Positions 43,308 to 53,800 of a stretch of 64,000 bases of DNA are shown here, piece after piece. Below the pieces are notes generated by a model. The model had not been told where the DNA came from, made no database searches, and saw nothing but the letters and a program-made list of their open reading frames with translations. The DNA is taken from assembly GCF_016403105.1 (NCBI RefSeq), contig NZ_CP046157.1, positions 1-64,000 of the forward strand. Reading direction: 5' to 3'. Every line of letters starts with the position of its first letter. Within the stretch, counting starts at the first letter, position 1. The translations under genes were made by a program, and so were the position numbers. The stretch comes from Leptolyngbya sp. BL0902 (GTDB lineage: Bacteria > Cyanobacteriota > Cyanobacteriia > Phormidesmidales > Phormidesmidaceae).

Positions 43308-43565
43308 AGGCGAATTGGGCTTAGTTTCCCCTGCGTTCGTCGTCCATCGAGGTTCGGGCTGTCCCAAGCCAGCGACAAAACCAAGGCCACATGGCTTGAG
43401 CAGGCTGACCTGGCCTCTCAAGTATGATTCATATCCTCAACCCACTACGGCTGAGCCGTTTAGCGCTAGGACTCACTCAATAACCCAAACATCAGCCCAG
43501 CGGCAATAGACATCTGTTGCACCAATGCTTACGATCAGCCCTAGCGACTCTACAATTCACGCCCC

Positions 43566-44024
43566 ATGCCCCCAACCCTGAATGAAGCCCTCTCCCTCGC
43601 CATGGCTAAACAAATCAAAGGCAAAGCAGGCGCTCCCTTTGACAATGCCCATCGAGCGGTGATAACCCTGACTGGAGCCACCTACGTCCAGGGGTTTGTG
43701 GTTGTAAATAACGGGCAAGATGAGCCTATCGAGCACGCATGGATTGAACTAGGTAACGATATTATCGACCCGACGCTGCCACATATTAATAAGACCCAGC
43801 AAGACATTGACTATTTTCCGGCCCAAAGCCTGAGTATCAAGGCCTTAAAAGCCTCTATTGAAGAAGCCCAAGAAGACTATCCAGACGATCCCCCGCTGCC
43901 CATCTATGGCGCTCCGCCCTATGAGTATTACGGTGACGTGATGCTCGGAGGGAAAGACTATGCCAATGCCTATCAAGCTGCCGTATTAAAGAGCAAAGCA
44001 CTCAAAGCGGCTAGGGCAGAATAG
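43566..44024 (+). CDS. Hypothetical cytosolic protein
   Basis: The 152-residue protein starts MPPTLNEALSLAMAKQIKGK and is acidic overall, with no signal peptide or membrane helix. A segment EPIEHAWIELGNDIIDPTLP resembles the H-x-W-(I/V)-E...D-P pattern of small papain/transglutaminase-fold or viral-type proteins, but a nucleophilic Cys is not obvious, so I do not assign a function. It stands alone, with 140 bp upstream to DUF1499 (divergent). Confidence 0.6.
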   Translation: MPPTLNEALSLAMAKQIKGKAGAPFDNAHRAVITLTGATYVQGFVVVNNGQDEPIEHAWIELGNDIIDPTLPHINKTQQDIDYFPAQSLSIKALKASIEEAQEDYPDDPPLPIYGAPPYEYYGDVMLGGKDYANAYQAAVLKSKALKAARAE

Positions 44025-44232
44025 CAACAAAAACCCTGACATTTCCGGCCTTGTATGGTTCGCTCGACCCTTGCGCCGATCCTCAGCGCGTAAACTAGAA
44101 AAGCCTGCGTTAGTTGGCGTTATGGGGCCGTCTACCTCCACCCAGAAGCGCTGAACAGTATGACTCAGATCAGCCTACTTTTCGCAAGGGCTAGCATAGG
44201 GTCAACCCGACTCGAAAGGTAAAGGTAAGGCC

Positions 44233-44562
44233 ATGGTGTTAGCTTGGGTGCGCCTGTTCCATACCCTTGTCTTCGGGGTGATGTTCGGGTCTATCCTGTT
44301 CCTGCTGTACTGTGGCTTGACTAACCAACTCACGGTCTGGACAGCGATTACCTTCGGGCTCATCAGCATCGAGGTCGTCATCTATGTGGCCCACGGCTTT
44401 CGCTGCCCCCTGAGAACCTGGGCTGAAGCCCTTACCCCCCCAGGGCAAGCCGTTCAGGATATCTACCTACCGCCCTGGCTCTCATCTCGTGTCGTGGCCA
44501 TCTCGACCCCACTCCTGGGGGTAGCCTGCCTGCTCCTGCTAGGGCGGTTGCTGACCCAATAA
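44233..44562 (+). CDS. Small membrane protein (DUF2784-like), unknown function
   Basis: The 109 residues have three or four hydrophobic segments (LFHTLVFGVMFGSILFLLYC, AITFGLISIEVVIYVAHGF, VAISTPLLGVACLLLLGRLL). The motif H-G-F-R-C-P-L-R-T-W-A between helices 2 and 3 recalls the DUF2784 family of small membrane proteins. The start is the ATG at 44233, after GGTAAAGGTAAGG. It is monocistronic. Confidence 0.6.
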   Translation: MVLAWVRLFHTLVFGVMFGSILFLLYCGLTNQLTVWTAITFGLISIEVVIYVAHGFRCPLRTWAEALTPPGQAVQDIYLPPWLSSRVVAISTPLLGVACLLLLGRLLTQ

Positions 44563-44869
44563 TCATCCTGAAATACAGGACAATCAAGGCCGCAACCTAG
44601 CCCGCCGTCGGCCCAGTCCTGGCACTGATGGAGTCAGTCTCTTCAGTGGCGATGATCCGTATGATCGTATGGCAGCTTTGGCGATGTAGGCTAGGTCGAG
44701 TTCAAGCGACCGACGGTGAATCGGTTGGTGGGGTCGTCTGGCGATATTTCGCTGGAGATAGAAACGCTAGATATGGCACGGGTTTCTAACAGGATGAACC
44801 TTGATTTTTCGTTGCCCAGAACCCTGGCATGGCAAGCGATCTAAATAGACCAGCCTCACTCCACATGGA
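44563..44869. other. Intergenic region between convergent genes
   Basis: There is nothing recognisable. It lies between the 3' ends of the membrane protein gene (plus) and the aminotransferase gene (minus). No strong terminator hairpin was found by eye. Confidence 0.35.
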
Positions 44870-46321
44870 CTAGAGACCTGGGGATGACGCAAGGCAGTCA
44901 CTCATCGCCCGGTCTAGGATGGCCAGCCCTTCATCTAGTTCCTCCTGGCTCACCGTTAGCGGCGGGGCAATGCGCCAAACGCTTCCCATGTTGGGTAGAG
45001 CCGTGATGTTCATGCTCAGGCCCAGTTCCATACAGCGGCGCGTGATGGCGGCTCCTAGGTCGGGGTTGGGGGCACGGCTGTCTCGATCCTTCACCAGTTC
45101 TACCCCCAGCAGCAGACCCCGACCGCGCACATCGCCAATCACCTCATAGCGATCCTTCAGCTTCAGCAATCCGGCTTTGAGGTAGGCTCCCATCGTGGCG
45201 GCCCGTTCTGTGAGATTCTGAGTCATGAGGACGCGCAGCACTGCAAGGCCCACTTCCGCTGGCATGGGGTCGGAGACGTGGGAGGTGTAGTAGAGGAAGC
45301 CCTTGTCGTAGCAGTCGGCCTCAATGTCGGCACTGGTGACGGTGGCGGCGAGGGGCAATCCACCGCCCAGAGTTTTCGACAGGGTGAGGATGTCGGGCAC
45401 GATGCCCAGTTGCTCGAAGGCAAAGAAGCTGCCCAGACGACCAAAGGCGGTTTGGGCCTCATCCAAAATCAGCAGCATTCCCCGCTCGCGGCAGTAATCT
45501 TGAAGTCGTTGGAAATAGCCCTCCGGCGGTTCGATGATGCCCCCAGAACTGAGGATAGGCTCGACCACGACGGCGGCGTAGGAGCCTACAGACTGGCTAT
45601 CGATCAACTCAAACCCCACCGCCAAGCAGGTCATGTCGCATTGGTCTTTGCAGTGGCGCACGGGGCAGCGGTAGCAGTTGGGGGTAGGTAGGGCAAAGGT
45701 GCCGGGAATGGTTGGCCCATAGCCCTTTCGAGCCGCAACAAAGGTACTGGCGCTGGCCCCAGCCGTCATGCCGTGCCAGGAGGCACTGAGGCCCACCACC
45801 TCAAAGCCTCCGGTGTGGAGTTTAGCTATGCGTAGGGCAGCTTCGTTGGCCTCGCTCCCCGTATTCAAAAAGATGGCCTTTTGCAGCGTTGGAGGCAGCA
45901 GCTTGCACAGGGCATCCGCCAACTCGATCACCGAGGGCGACAGCATCCCGCTAAACAAATGCAGCACCTCTTCACAGGCTTTATGGATGGCCTGCACGAC
46001 CTCAGGATGATTGTGGCCTAGGGTGGCGCACATCTGCCCAGAGGTGAAGTCCAAAATCTTGCGGCCCTGGCGGTCGTACAGATAGCTGCCCCTCGCTCGT
46101 TCAATCAGCCGGGGAGTAAAACTGCCGCCATAGCGGATCAAGTGGTGATCTACGATGTCCCACAGTTCCTCGTTGGAGGGGGCCTGGGCGGTGGGGTGGA
46201 CATCACTGGGAGTAGGTTTAGGGACGTGGGGCGAAGGGGTAGCTTCTAACATAGGACGTGGAATCGATGGAACAACCTCTTTATCCTGCCCTTGACGCCA
46301 GCACTCGGCGGCGTTGGTCAT
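44870..46321 (-). CDS. Class III PLP aminotransferase, dialkylglycine-decarboxylase-like
   Basis: The 483-residue fold-type I PLP enzyme has a long N-terminal extension (about 1-45). It matches the 2,2-dialkylglycine decarboxylase group: HLIRYGGSFTPRLIERARGS, KILDFTSGQMCATLGHNHPE, AIFLNTGSEANEAAL, LLILDEAQTAFGRLG (Asp that pairs with the PLP ring) and ILTLSKTLGGGLPLAA (Schiff-base Lys). A CYRCPVRHCKDQCDMTC cluster of five Cys (about 215-232) is unusual for aminotransferases and might bind a metal. The reaction could be decarboxylating transamination, but substrate is uncertain. The real start may be an internal ATG (MLEATPSPHV). Confidence 0.85.
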   Translation of the reverse strand: MTNAAECWRQGQDKEVVPSIPRPMLEATPSPHVPKPTPSDVHPTAQAPSNEELWDIVDHHLIRYGGSFTPRLIERARGSYLYDRQGRKILDFTSGQMCATLGHNHPEVVQAIHKACEEVLHLFSGMLSPSVIELADALCKLLPPTLQKAIFLNTGSEANEAALRIAKLHTGGFEVVGLSASWHGMTAGASASTFVAARKGYGPTIPGTFALPTPNCYRCPVRHCKDQCDMTCLAVGFELIDSQSVGSYAAVVVEPILSSGGIIEPPEGYFQRLQDYCRERGMLLILDEAQTAFGRLGSFFAFEQLGIVPDILTLSKTLGGGLPLAATVTSADIEADCYDKGFLYYTSHVSDPMPAEVGLAVLRVLMTQNLTERAATMGAYLKAGLLKLKDRYEVIGDVRGRGLLLGVELVKDRDSRAPNPDLGAAITRRCMELGLSMNITALPNMGSVWRIAPPLTVSQEELDEGLAILDRAMSDCLASSPGL

Positions 46322-47196
46322 AAAGGTTTACGCCAATGGGGGTTGTCTCCGCCAAGCCTGTCCCGGTGAGGATAGAGGGTGGACTCTTATCCTATTCGGG
46401 GTATGGCACCGATGCATGTAAAAATGGGCCACATCTCCTAGAAGTTTTATGAATAGGCCGCTTCAGCGGCTAAGGACAGCCTATTCCAGGGTCTCTTAAG
46501 GCGGTTTGCTTGAAATCGAGACGTCAGAGTGGAGCGCTGGCGGCTGTCGTTCAAGATCTAAGCTGTATGACCAAGCTACCTCAGCCAAAAGTCTGAGATT
46601 TTAAGCCAAAACCCCCGTTTCAGCCCTCGCTGTCTCACACCAAGCTCAGTCTCACCTAAGATTGGCACATCGCACCGTCACAGTTGAGCTAGGCCAATCC
46701 AGTCCAGTCTTAGTCTCAAGCTTTTCGCCAAGCCATAAATCTTTTATATATTAATACTTTCAAAGCCTTGAGTATTTGCGGTCATCGCAACTATTCAAAC
46801 ACAATCAACGAGCTTTCAAGGAGTTTAGTAATTCTTAGAACTGGACTCAGGATGTCTTAAAATAGGCCACTGGCACACCCTTAAGACTTACACTACGAAT
46901 TACATAACTTACATATCTTGGGTCAGCAGCGCCCTAGTAACTCGCCATTTGTGACTATCGTCAGATCCACCAGTTTCAATTCTGGCAACGGGCGCAGCTT
47001 ATGCCCTGCCACAACCCACACTAGATTTAAGCCATCGGGTCAGGAATGGCCCCGACTGGTGTTGAAGTTCCATAATGTCCTGATTCCCCTAGGGTCGTTG
47101 GCCCTAGCTAGGAAGACAGGATATCGATGCCCCCGGCTTTGGGAATAGCGCTCGTATCAGGCCGCGATTGCCCAAGTCTTTTGCCCCATTATTGTT
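46322..47196. other. 870-bp region without intact gene; contains a dispersed repeat
   Basis: 46,680-46,860 is AT-rich (TTTTATATATTAATACTTT) and probably carries the promoter of the aminotransferase or element debris. The dispersed repeat at 46840-46912 follows. 46,920-47,140 shows a short frame (LAICDYRQIHQFQFWQRAQL) ended by stops that could be a transposase tail. No intact gene seen. Confidence 0.4.
46840..46912. repeat. ~73-bp dispersed repeat, copy 2
   Basis: Starts ACTGGACTCAGGATGTC and contains CACTGGCACAC and three TTACAY words spaced over ~25 bp. It is the diverged partner of 24045-24118 in the same orientation. No gene resembling the two-gene module follows it, so this may be a solo end left after deletion or excision. 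Confidence 0.55.
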
Positions 47197-47898
47197 ATGA
47201 CCCACATTCCACGCCATCCGGCAGTGGCCGGATGGTTGTTGCTTTGCCTAGTGTTGCCCGCTTGTACTGGGGCAGGCCCATCGACACCCAGTGGCCAAGA
47301 CCCGACCAGGGAGATGCCTATCACGGACGCCGCCGCCGCCGCTAATCCACCGTCTAATTCCACCATCGATGATCCGTCGGCAAGCTGGGCCGATCTCCTA
47401 GGGACAACCTCGGCACCGGAGGGATGGCAGGTCGTTTCCTGCGAGAACCCCATGCTGCTTTGTGTTGAGGTCGATGGCGAAATCCTCGGCACCGTGGAAC
47501 GCTTTAGCTACCCACTCAGCGAGGTGAACCTGCAAGGGGGAGCGCCCACAACCCTGGAAGCCCAGCGGCAGTTTCTCGATGCCTGGGTGGCGGATCACCA
47601 AGCCACGATTCAGCGGGATCGCGCTGGGACAGACCCCACCCTGCGGTTTACCCACGACTTGCCAGCCCCGTTTCCGGTGGGCAGCCTGTTGGGATTGCGT
47701 TACGGCTATGCCCTCAGCGATGCCGAAGGGGTGGTGCGCGAACGCACGGTGGGCTATGTGGCCACCGATGGCGAACAGGTCTACGTCTTTACCACGGGGG
47801 TGATCACGGGCGATCCCACCGGGCCGTTTGGGTCGGAATCAGATTTGTCCGCCTTTGAACCCCACCTTGCCACCATCATCGAGGGGCTGCGGCTATGA
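47197..47898 (+). CDS. Hypothetical lipoprotein
   Basis: The 233 residues have a lipoprotein signal (VAGWLLLCLVLPACTG; lipobox L-P-A-C). A Ser/Thr/Pro/Ala-rich linker reaches to ~65. The C-terminal domain (WQVVSCENPMLLCVEVDGEI, LRFTHDLPAPFPVGSLLGLR, VGYVATDGEQVYVFTTGVIT) is beta-rich with a Cys pair likely in a disulfide, and resembles domains that assess wall or surface stress, although no family was recognised. The stop overlaps the ATG at 47895 (ATGA), tying it to the GUN4-WD40 gene. Likely periplasmic face of a membrane. Confidence 0.7.
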   Translation: MTHIPRHPAVAGWLLLCLVLPACTGAGPSTPSGQDPTREMPITDAAAAANPPSNSTIDDPSASWADLLGTTSAPEGWQVVSCENPMLLCVEVDGEILGTVERFSYPLSEVNLQGGAPTTLEAQRQFLDAWVADHQATIQRDRAGTDPTLRFTHDLPAPFPVGSLLGLRYGYALSDAEGVVRERTVGYVATDGEQVYVFTTGVITGDPTGPFGSESDLSAFEPHLATIIEGLRL

Positions 47899-47972
47899 AC
47901 CCACGACCCAGATCGGTGCGGGGTATCCCCCTCCTCAACACTCCAGCAACGCATTACAGAATGAGACTCTCC

Positions 47973-49880
47973 ATGAAAGCTTTAACGAAACTCAGTATGG
48001 CGTTGGCCCTCAGTGCGGCCCTCGTGCATCCCCTCATCGCCACCGTGGCCCAAGCCCAGGTCGATCCAACGGTGCAGCAAATCAACTGGGCTCAGGCCCA
48101 GCCCGTGGATATGACGGCCCTGGAAGATGCCCTCGCTGCCCAAGATTGGAAGGCCGCCGATGGCGAAACCCGCCGCATTTTAGATCCGTGGATTCATCCG
48201 GGTGGCAACATTTTGGGCACCCCCCTGGCGACCAATATTCCCCCAGAGGTGCTGCAAGCCCTGGATGAACTCTGGGTGGAGGCCAGCGACGGGCGGTTTG
48301 GCTTGAGTGTGCAGCAGCGCATATGGGCCGAGGTGCAAGCGCAGAACCCGACGGATTCGACGGCAGCGGCGAAAGCCTTTGGAGATCAGGTCGGCTGGAC
48401 GCGCCCCCCCGGTAGGGAAGATCCCACCTTCATCGCTGGGGAATGGCTGACCGAAATGGAGATCACCCATTCCCTAGATGCCCCCGTGGGCCATCTGCCC
48501 TGGGCCGGGGTGAGCTGGGCACAAATTTCTCGCCTGTTTGCGGTGGAAAGCTGCGGCAGTTGCACCATCGACGCCATGTATGTGCAGGGGGAACGGTTCC
48601 ACCAATACCTGCCCATCCTCTTTAGCTGGGTAGAAACGGCCCTAGAAATGACCGTGCCGGATGTGGGCTCTTGGCGACAGCCCCAGTTAGCCCACACTAT
48701 CGATCTCCAGTCCCTCTATCCCGATTCCCGATGCCCCATCCGCACCAGTGCCTCAGCCATTAGCCCTAATGGTGCGGTGGTGGCCATCGGCAGCTACAGC
48801 TACGAGCGCAACTGCCCCAACGCCGGGGAAAGCACTCTGGCCCTGTGGGACGCCCAGCGTGGCAACCGTATCATCACCCTACAACGGGGGCCAGCGATGG
48901 CGGCTTCGGCCCAGGGCAACCCACCCCAGGAGCCTGCGGGACAGAGGGCTCGCATCGTGGGGGAGGTGGCCAATGCGGTAGCGTTTACCCCCGATAGCCA
49001 AATCGTGGCGGCGGGGATGTCGAACGGGGTGGTGCAGCTGTGGTCGGCCCCGACGGGGGCACCGATCCGCACCCTGGAGGGCCATCGCTATGCAGTGCGG
49101 GCCATTGCCATCAGCCCCACCGGGCGAACCCTGGCCAGTGCCAGCGCCGATAACACCGTCAAGCTGTGGGATATGCAAACCGGACGGCTGTGGGAGACGA
49201 TCTCCATTCCCGCCGCTGACGGTATCGTCCACACCCTCACCTTTAGCCCCAATGGCGAGCGCCTCGCCACCGCCACCGACCAAAACACCCTCCAGCTTTG
49301 GGAGGTATCCACCGGACGATTGATTCGCCCCCTGGTGAGTCGGGCCGGAACCGAGATTGCGCCGCTGCCCATGGCCTTTAGTCCAGACAGCCAAACCCTG
49401 GCCACGGGCGACGCCGACAACAGCCTCAAGTTCTGGAATGCCCACACCGGGGCGCGACAACTGACTCGACCCGTGCATGAACCCCTGCGCCATCTGGCCT
49501 ATAGCCCCAATGGTAACTGGCTCGTCACCAGCGACGGCACCACCGCCCGCCTGTGGAATCTGTCCCGCCCAGAGCGCGAAACCGTGCATTTCATTCCCCT
49601 AAACCAGACCGCTGGCCACCACATTCAGCCTATGAATCCCGGCCTGATTGCCTTCAGCCCCGATGGCCAAACCCTAGCCACCAGCACCCTGCTGCTGCCG
49701 CTGACGGAAAGTGAGCCGATTCCCCGCCAGGGCATCACCCTCTGGGCCGTGGAGACGGGGCTACCACTTTATCAAATCCACGAGGTTGGCCCCTTTCAGT
49801 TCAGCCCCAGGGGCGACTTTTTGATGGTGATGGGGCAACGGGTACAGTTCTGGCAACCCTACAGCGGCCTAGTCCGGTAG
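47973..49880 (+). CDS. Exported GUN4-WD40 fusion protein
   Basis: The start at 47973 exposes a signal peptide (MKALTKLSMALALSAALVHP ... TVAQAQ). The in-frame ATG at 47895, overlapping the previous stop, would bury it but fits coupling. A GUN4-type domain follows (about 40-185): LEDALAAQDWKAADGETRRI and LWVEASDGRFGLSVQQRIWA are the tetrapyrrole-binding family's hallmark segments. The C-terminal part holds seven WD40 units (endings LWDAQRG, LWSAPTG, LWDMQTG, LWEVSTG, FWNAHTG, LWNLSRP, LWAVETG), enough for one seven-blade propeller. Cytosolic GUN4 proteins act in chlorophyll synthesis; an exported GUN4-WD40 must do something else, perhaps bind porphyrins in the periplasm. Confidence 0.82.
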   Translation: MKALTKLSMALALSAALVHPLIATVAQAQVDPTVQQINWAQAQPVDMTALEDALAAQDWKAADGETRRILDPWIHPGGNILGTPLATNIPPEVLQALDELWVEASDGRFGLSVQQRIWAEVQAQNPTDSTAAAKAFGDQVGWTRPPGREDPTFIAGEWLTEMEITHSLDAPVGHLPWAGVSWAQISRLFAVESCGSCTIDAMYVQGERFHQYLPILFSWVETALEMTVPDVGSWRQPQLAHTIDLQSLYPDSRCPIRTSASAISPNGAVVAIGSYSYERNCPNAGESTLALWDAQRGNRIITLQRGPAMAASAQGNPPQEPAGQRARIVGEVANAVAFTPDSQIVAAGMSNGVVQLWSAPTGAPIRTLEGHRYAVRAIAISPTGRTLASASADNTVKLWDMQTGRLWETISIPAADGIVHTLTFSPNGERLATATDQNTLQLWEVSTGRLIRPLVSRAGTEIAPLPMAFSPDSQTLATGDADNSLKFWNAHTGARQLTRPVHEPLRHLAYSPNGNWLVTSDGTTARLWNLSRPERETVHFIPLNQTAGHHIQPMNPGLIAFSPDGQTLATSTLLLPLTESEPIPRQGITLWAVETGLPLYQIHEVGPFQFSPRGDFLMVMGQRVQFWQPYSGLVR

Positions 49881-49951
49881 CCGTTGGTCTCAAAATTCAA
49901 GTCCTACCATGCAACAGGCTCACTCCAAAAGTCACATTTCAAAATGGCCCC

Positions 49952-50836
49952 ATGACTTTCTTCACCTTTTCCACCCAAGCGCTGACCACCCTATTGGCCC
50001 TGGCTACCCTGACCACGGGCGCGATGGCCTGTGCCCCCCTGCCCGATGCCGAAGAAGCCACGCCCTCCCCTGGGGGCGCTGTCGTGGTCGATCCCTCAAC
50101 CGATGAGCAACCAAGCCACTGGATCGATACCGATGCGGAGGACGTTCTCACCCCAGCGGTACGGAATCGCGTTCTGCAAAACATTGCCTTCGACCTAGGC
50201 CGTCCCGTGGAAACCCTCCGCATTGCCGCCGCCGAAACCGCCATCTTTGATGGCTGCATGGGTATCTATGTGCCCGATCTGGCTTGTACGGAGATCGCGC
50301 TGTTCGGCTTGCGCGTCGTCGTTACCGATGGCGACCAAAGCTGGGTTTACCACACCCATCAGGAGGCTGATACCCACGGCGTGGTGCAAAATCCCACCGC
50401 CAGCGGTAGCCGTAACGGCCTCATTCCCGACTTTATCCCCCGTCCTGTAACGGAGGGGGAAGCCGAACCCGAAGACCACCTCTTTCGATCTGTGGAGTCA
50501 GGCAGCTTGGCGGGCTATTTCAAGGAAACCATTCTGACGACCGATGGCCGACTGATCCAACGGGAAAGCGGCAGGGTTGTGGCGGAAGCCCGTCTGGCCC
50601 CAGACCAAGTCGCGGCCTTCCAGCAGGTGCTTGAGGATCAGCGCTTCCCCAACCTGCACCGGATGCGCTACGTCACCGATGCCGCCTTTGCGGACTATCC
50701 CACCGTGCGGCTATCGTCTTGGTCGATGGAAGTGGACTATATTGACCTGGCCCTCGCCGATGCCCCCGTGGCGCTTCAGGCTATTGTCTCTGCCTGGGAT
50801 GCCGTGACGGCTGAAGCGGGGCTGGAGAGTAACTAG
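49952..50836 (+). CDS. Hypothetical exported protein
   Basis: The 294-residue protein begins with a hydrophobic signal (ALTTLLALATLTTGAMACAP); the Cys after A-M-A could be a lipobox (A-M-A-C). The mature part has CMGIYVPDLACTEIALFGLR with two Cys, VVVTDGDQSWVYHTHQEADT, and a C-terminal module (VSGSLAGYFKE-type, SGRVVAEARLAPDQVAAFQQ VLEDQRF) with a protease-inhibitor or lipocalin-like flavour. No family name can be given. It lies 71 bp after the GUN4-WD40 gene, probably in the same transcript, and convergent with the NB-ARC gene, whose stop is 4 bp away. Confidence 0.65.
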   Translation: MTFFTFSTQALTTLLALATLTTGAMACAPLPDAEEATPSPGGAVVVDPSTDEQPSHWIDTDAEDVLTPAVRNRVLQNIAFDLGRPVETLRIAAAETAIFDGCMGIYVPDLACTEIALFGLRVVVTDGDQSWVYHTHQEADTHGVVQNPTASGSRNGLIPDFIPRPVTEGEAEPEDHLFRSVESGSLAGYFKETILTTDGRLIQRESGRVVAEARLAPDQVAAFQQVLEDQRFPNLHRMRYVTDAAFADYPTVRLSSWSMEVDYIDLALADAPVALQAIVSAWDAVTAEAGLESN

Positions 50837-50840
50837 CGGG

Positions 50841-53800
50841 TCATGACTTCCCCGGAATGGCTTCATCCAGCATGGTGCGCTCGGCTCCTAACGCTTCTAG
50901 GGCGGTGATGGCCCAGTCATCTAGACCTGCGGCTTGGGCGATGATCATGCCCTCATAGAGGCGAGGGCTGCGGAAGGTTTTGAGGCAGGTTCCGGTGGTG
51001 ATGTCCCACAGGCGCAGGGTTTCGTCATGGCTACCGCTCACCAAATAGGGTGGATCAACGCCATGATCATGCGGCAAAAAGGTCAGGCAAGAAACGGCGC
51101 TGGTGTGGCCCGTGAAGGTTCGCAGGCAGGTTCCGGTCGCTACGTCCCACAGTTTGAGGGTGCTGTCTTGGCTTCCGGTGGCGAGGTACTGGCCGCTGGG
51201 GCAAAAAGCGAGGGCTTTCACCTGGCTGGTGTGGCCGCTGAGGGTGTGGAGGCAATCGCCGCTGTGGATGTCCCAGAGTCGGGCGGTGGCATCTTCGCTG
51301 GCGGAGGCAATCAGACTATCATCGGGGGAGAGGGCGACGGCCCAAATGCGTTCACCGTGGCCGCTGAGGGTGCGGAGGCAATCGCCGCTGTGGATGTCCC
51401 AGATTTTGATGATTTCGTCGTTGCTAGCGGTGACGAGCCAGGGGTGATGGCTGGCCAAAACGCAGGCCCACACCCAGCTTCCGTGGCCCTCAAAGGTGCG
51501 GAGACATTCCCCAGTGTGGGTGTCCCACAGCTTGGCTCCGGCATCGGCCCCGCCACTGGCGAGGAGGTGTCCATCGGCGCTGAAGGCAAGGCCATAGACA
51601 GCGGCGGTGTGGCCCGCCAGGGTGTGGGTGCATTGCCCCGTGGCCATGTCCCAGAGTTTGAGGGTGCTGTCGCCTCCGGCGGTGGCCAGTTGCTGACTAT
51701 CGGGGCGAACGGCAACGGCCCACACCCAGCTTTGGTGGCCCTCAAAGCGGCGGATCTCGCTGCCCGTGGCCACCTCCCACAGGCGAGCCAGTTCGTCGTC
51801 GCCCCCCGTCACCACCTGCCCAGGGCCAGCGGCGGCGAGGCCATAGATTTGGCTAGAGGATCCGCGAATGGTTTGGGTGCATTGGCGGGTGGCCACCTCC
51901 CACAGTTTGACGGCCTTATCGTTGCCGACGCTGGCCAGTTGGGTGCCGTCGGCACTGGCGGCGAGGCTCCACACTTCGCCCCGATGGGCCAGGGTGGTGT
52001 GCAGGCAGGTGCCATCGCGGCTGTCCCAATATTTCAGAGTATGGTCGAAGCTGCTGCTCACCAGGAGATCGCTATGGGGAATAAACACGGCGGCACTGAC
52101 GATGTGGCGGTGCCCCCGCAGGACGGTGCGCTGGGTGCCCGTGGCCACCTCCCACAGGCCGATGGTGCCATCCATGCTGCTGGTGGCGAGTAAGGTGCCG
52201 TCGGCATTAAAGGCCAGGTGCCACACCAGGTTTTGGTGCCCCTCCAGACAGTGCAGACAGTGGCGACGGTGGAGATCCCAGAGCCGCACGGTGTAGTCGT
52301 GGCTGCCCGTGGCGACGATGACCCGACCTTGAGCGTCCGGTACCGGGGCAATGGCCACAAAGGCGATCCGTTGGGTATGTCCCGCCAGGGTGCCGATGGG
52401 TTCCCAGGTGGCCGTATCCCACAGCCGCACCTGGTTGTGGTAGCTGCCCGCCAGCACCGCGCCATCGGGGCTAAAGGCCACCGACGCACAGCCGTCTTCC
52501 CCGTCCAGGGTCTTCAGACAGCGCCCGGTCGCCACCTCCCACACCTTGGCCACGTTGTCGTTACTGCCGCTGGCCAACCACCGCCCATCGGGGCTAAAGG
52601 CCAGTCGCCACGTCCAGCGCAGGGTACGCAACAGCCGCAAATTGGAGAGGCTCCACAGGCACAGGTGGTTATAGTCGGCGGTGGCCAGCAGGTCGTCCAC
52701 GGGGCTGAAGGCGACGGCGCGGCTGTAGGTGCTGGGCTGGGCAAAGACGGTGTGCTCGAAGGTGGCCCCCACAAAGGACACCCGATGCAGAGGCGTGTTG
52801 ACCAGGTGGGCCTGCCGAATCCACAGGCGGGAAAAGTCGGCGGCGGTGAGGTCGATCTCCAGGTGGGTCAGTAGATTCAGCAGGTTTCCGGCACTGTAGC
52901 TGGGGGTGTGGGCGAAATGAATCCGCACCCGATTCAGCACCCGCCACAGGTAGGCCGCTAACCGTTCCCCCGACCCGAGTTCGGCCCGCAGGCGATCCGC
53001 CAGGGGCACCAAAATTACCCGCACCTGGCTTTGGCGGATATATTCCTTGGCGCTGGCCTGGATCAGCGGGAACCGATGGAACCAGGGACTTTCCCGTCCG
53101 TCCAGGTTTTCAGCAGACTCCTGACCCCAAACCATCAGATCCGCCAACACCGCCGCCAGCAGACTCTCAATCAGGTATTCCATTACCACGGGCTGCTGGG
53201 TAAAGCCCTGGTCTCCCCGCTCAATTAGGGAACGCCGCCCCAAGGACTCCAGGGCTTCTAGCAACAACCGCCGAGGAATGCCATCCCCCACCGCCTGCTG
53301 TAGAGCAGCCAGGGACACCCACTCCCGATGGATAGCCAGCCAGGTCATCACCTGGGTTTCGAGATCAGACAGGCGACCGCACTGCTGCTGCAACAGGGGC
53401 CGAATGCCGCTAAACAGCAGGGTATCGTCCCGCAAAAATTCCTCCACATCGCCGCCAAACAGGTCTTTAATCGAACTCGCCACCACCTTCAGCGCCAGGG
53501 GATTGCCCCAGTAGCGATCAATCAGCCGCTGATGCTCCGCCACCGTGCCCAACAGCCCCTTGGTTTGGAACAACGCCTGACTATCGGCGGCTTTCAGACC
53601 GGGCAGCACGTAGGAACGCACGGGCAAATCCTCCCCCTCCAGGGCGGCAATTTCCCCCGGCTTTTCTCGACTGGTGAGGATCAGACAGCTCTGATGGGCG
53701 CATTCCCCCACCTGGCGCAGTAGTTCGCCATAGCCCTCGTAACCGGGAAGATAGTGGCCCACCGCACCGCCGCTTTGCAAGCCGCTCTGTAAAAGGCTCT

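Noticed and set aside
50934-52193. Plus-strand 419-codon frame antisense to the WD40 region
   Set aside because: Repetitive Gly/Val/Ala composition mirrors WD40 repeats on the other strand; no start signal.
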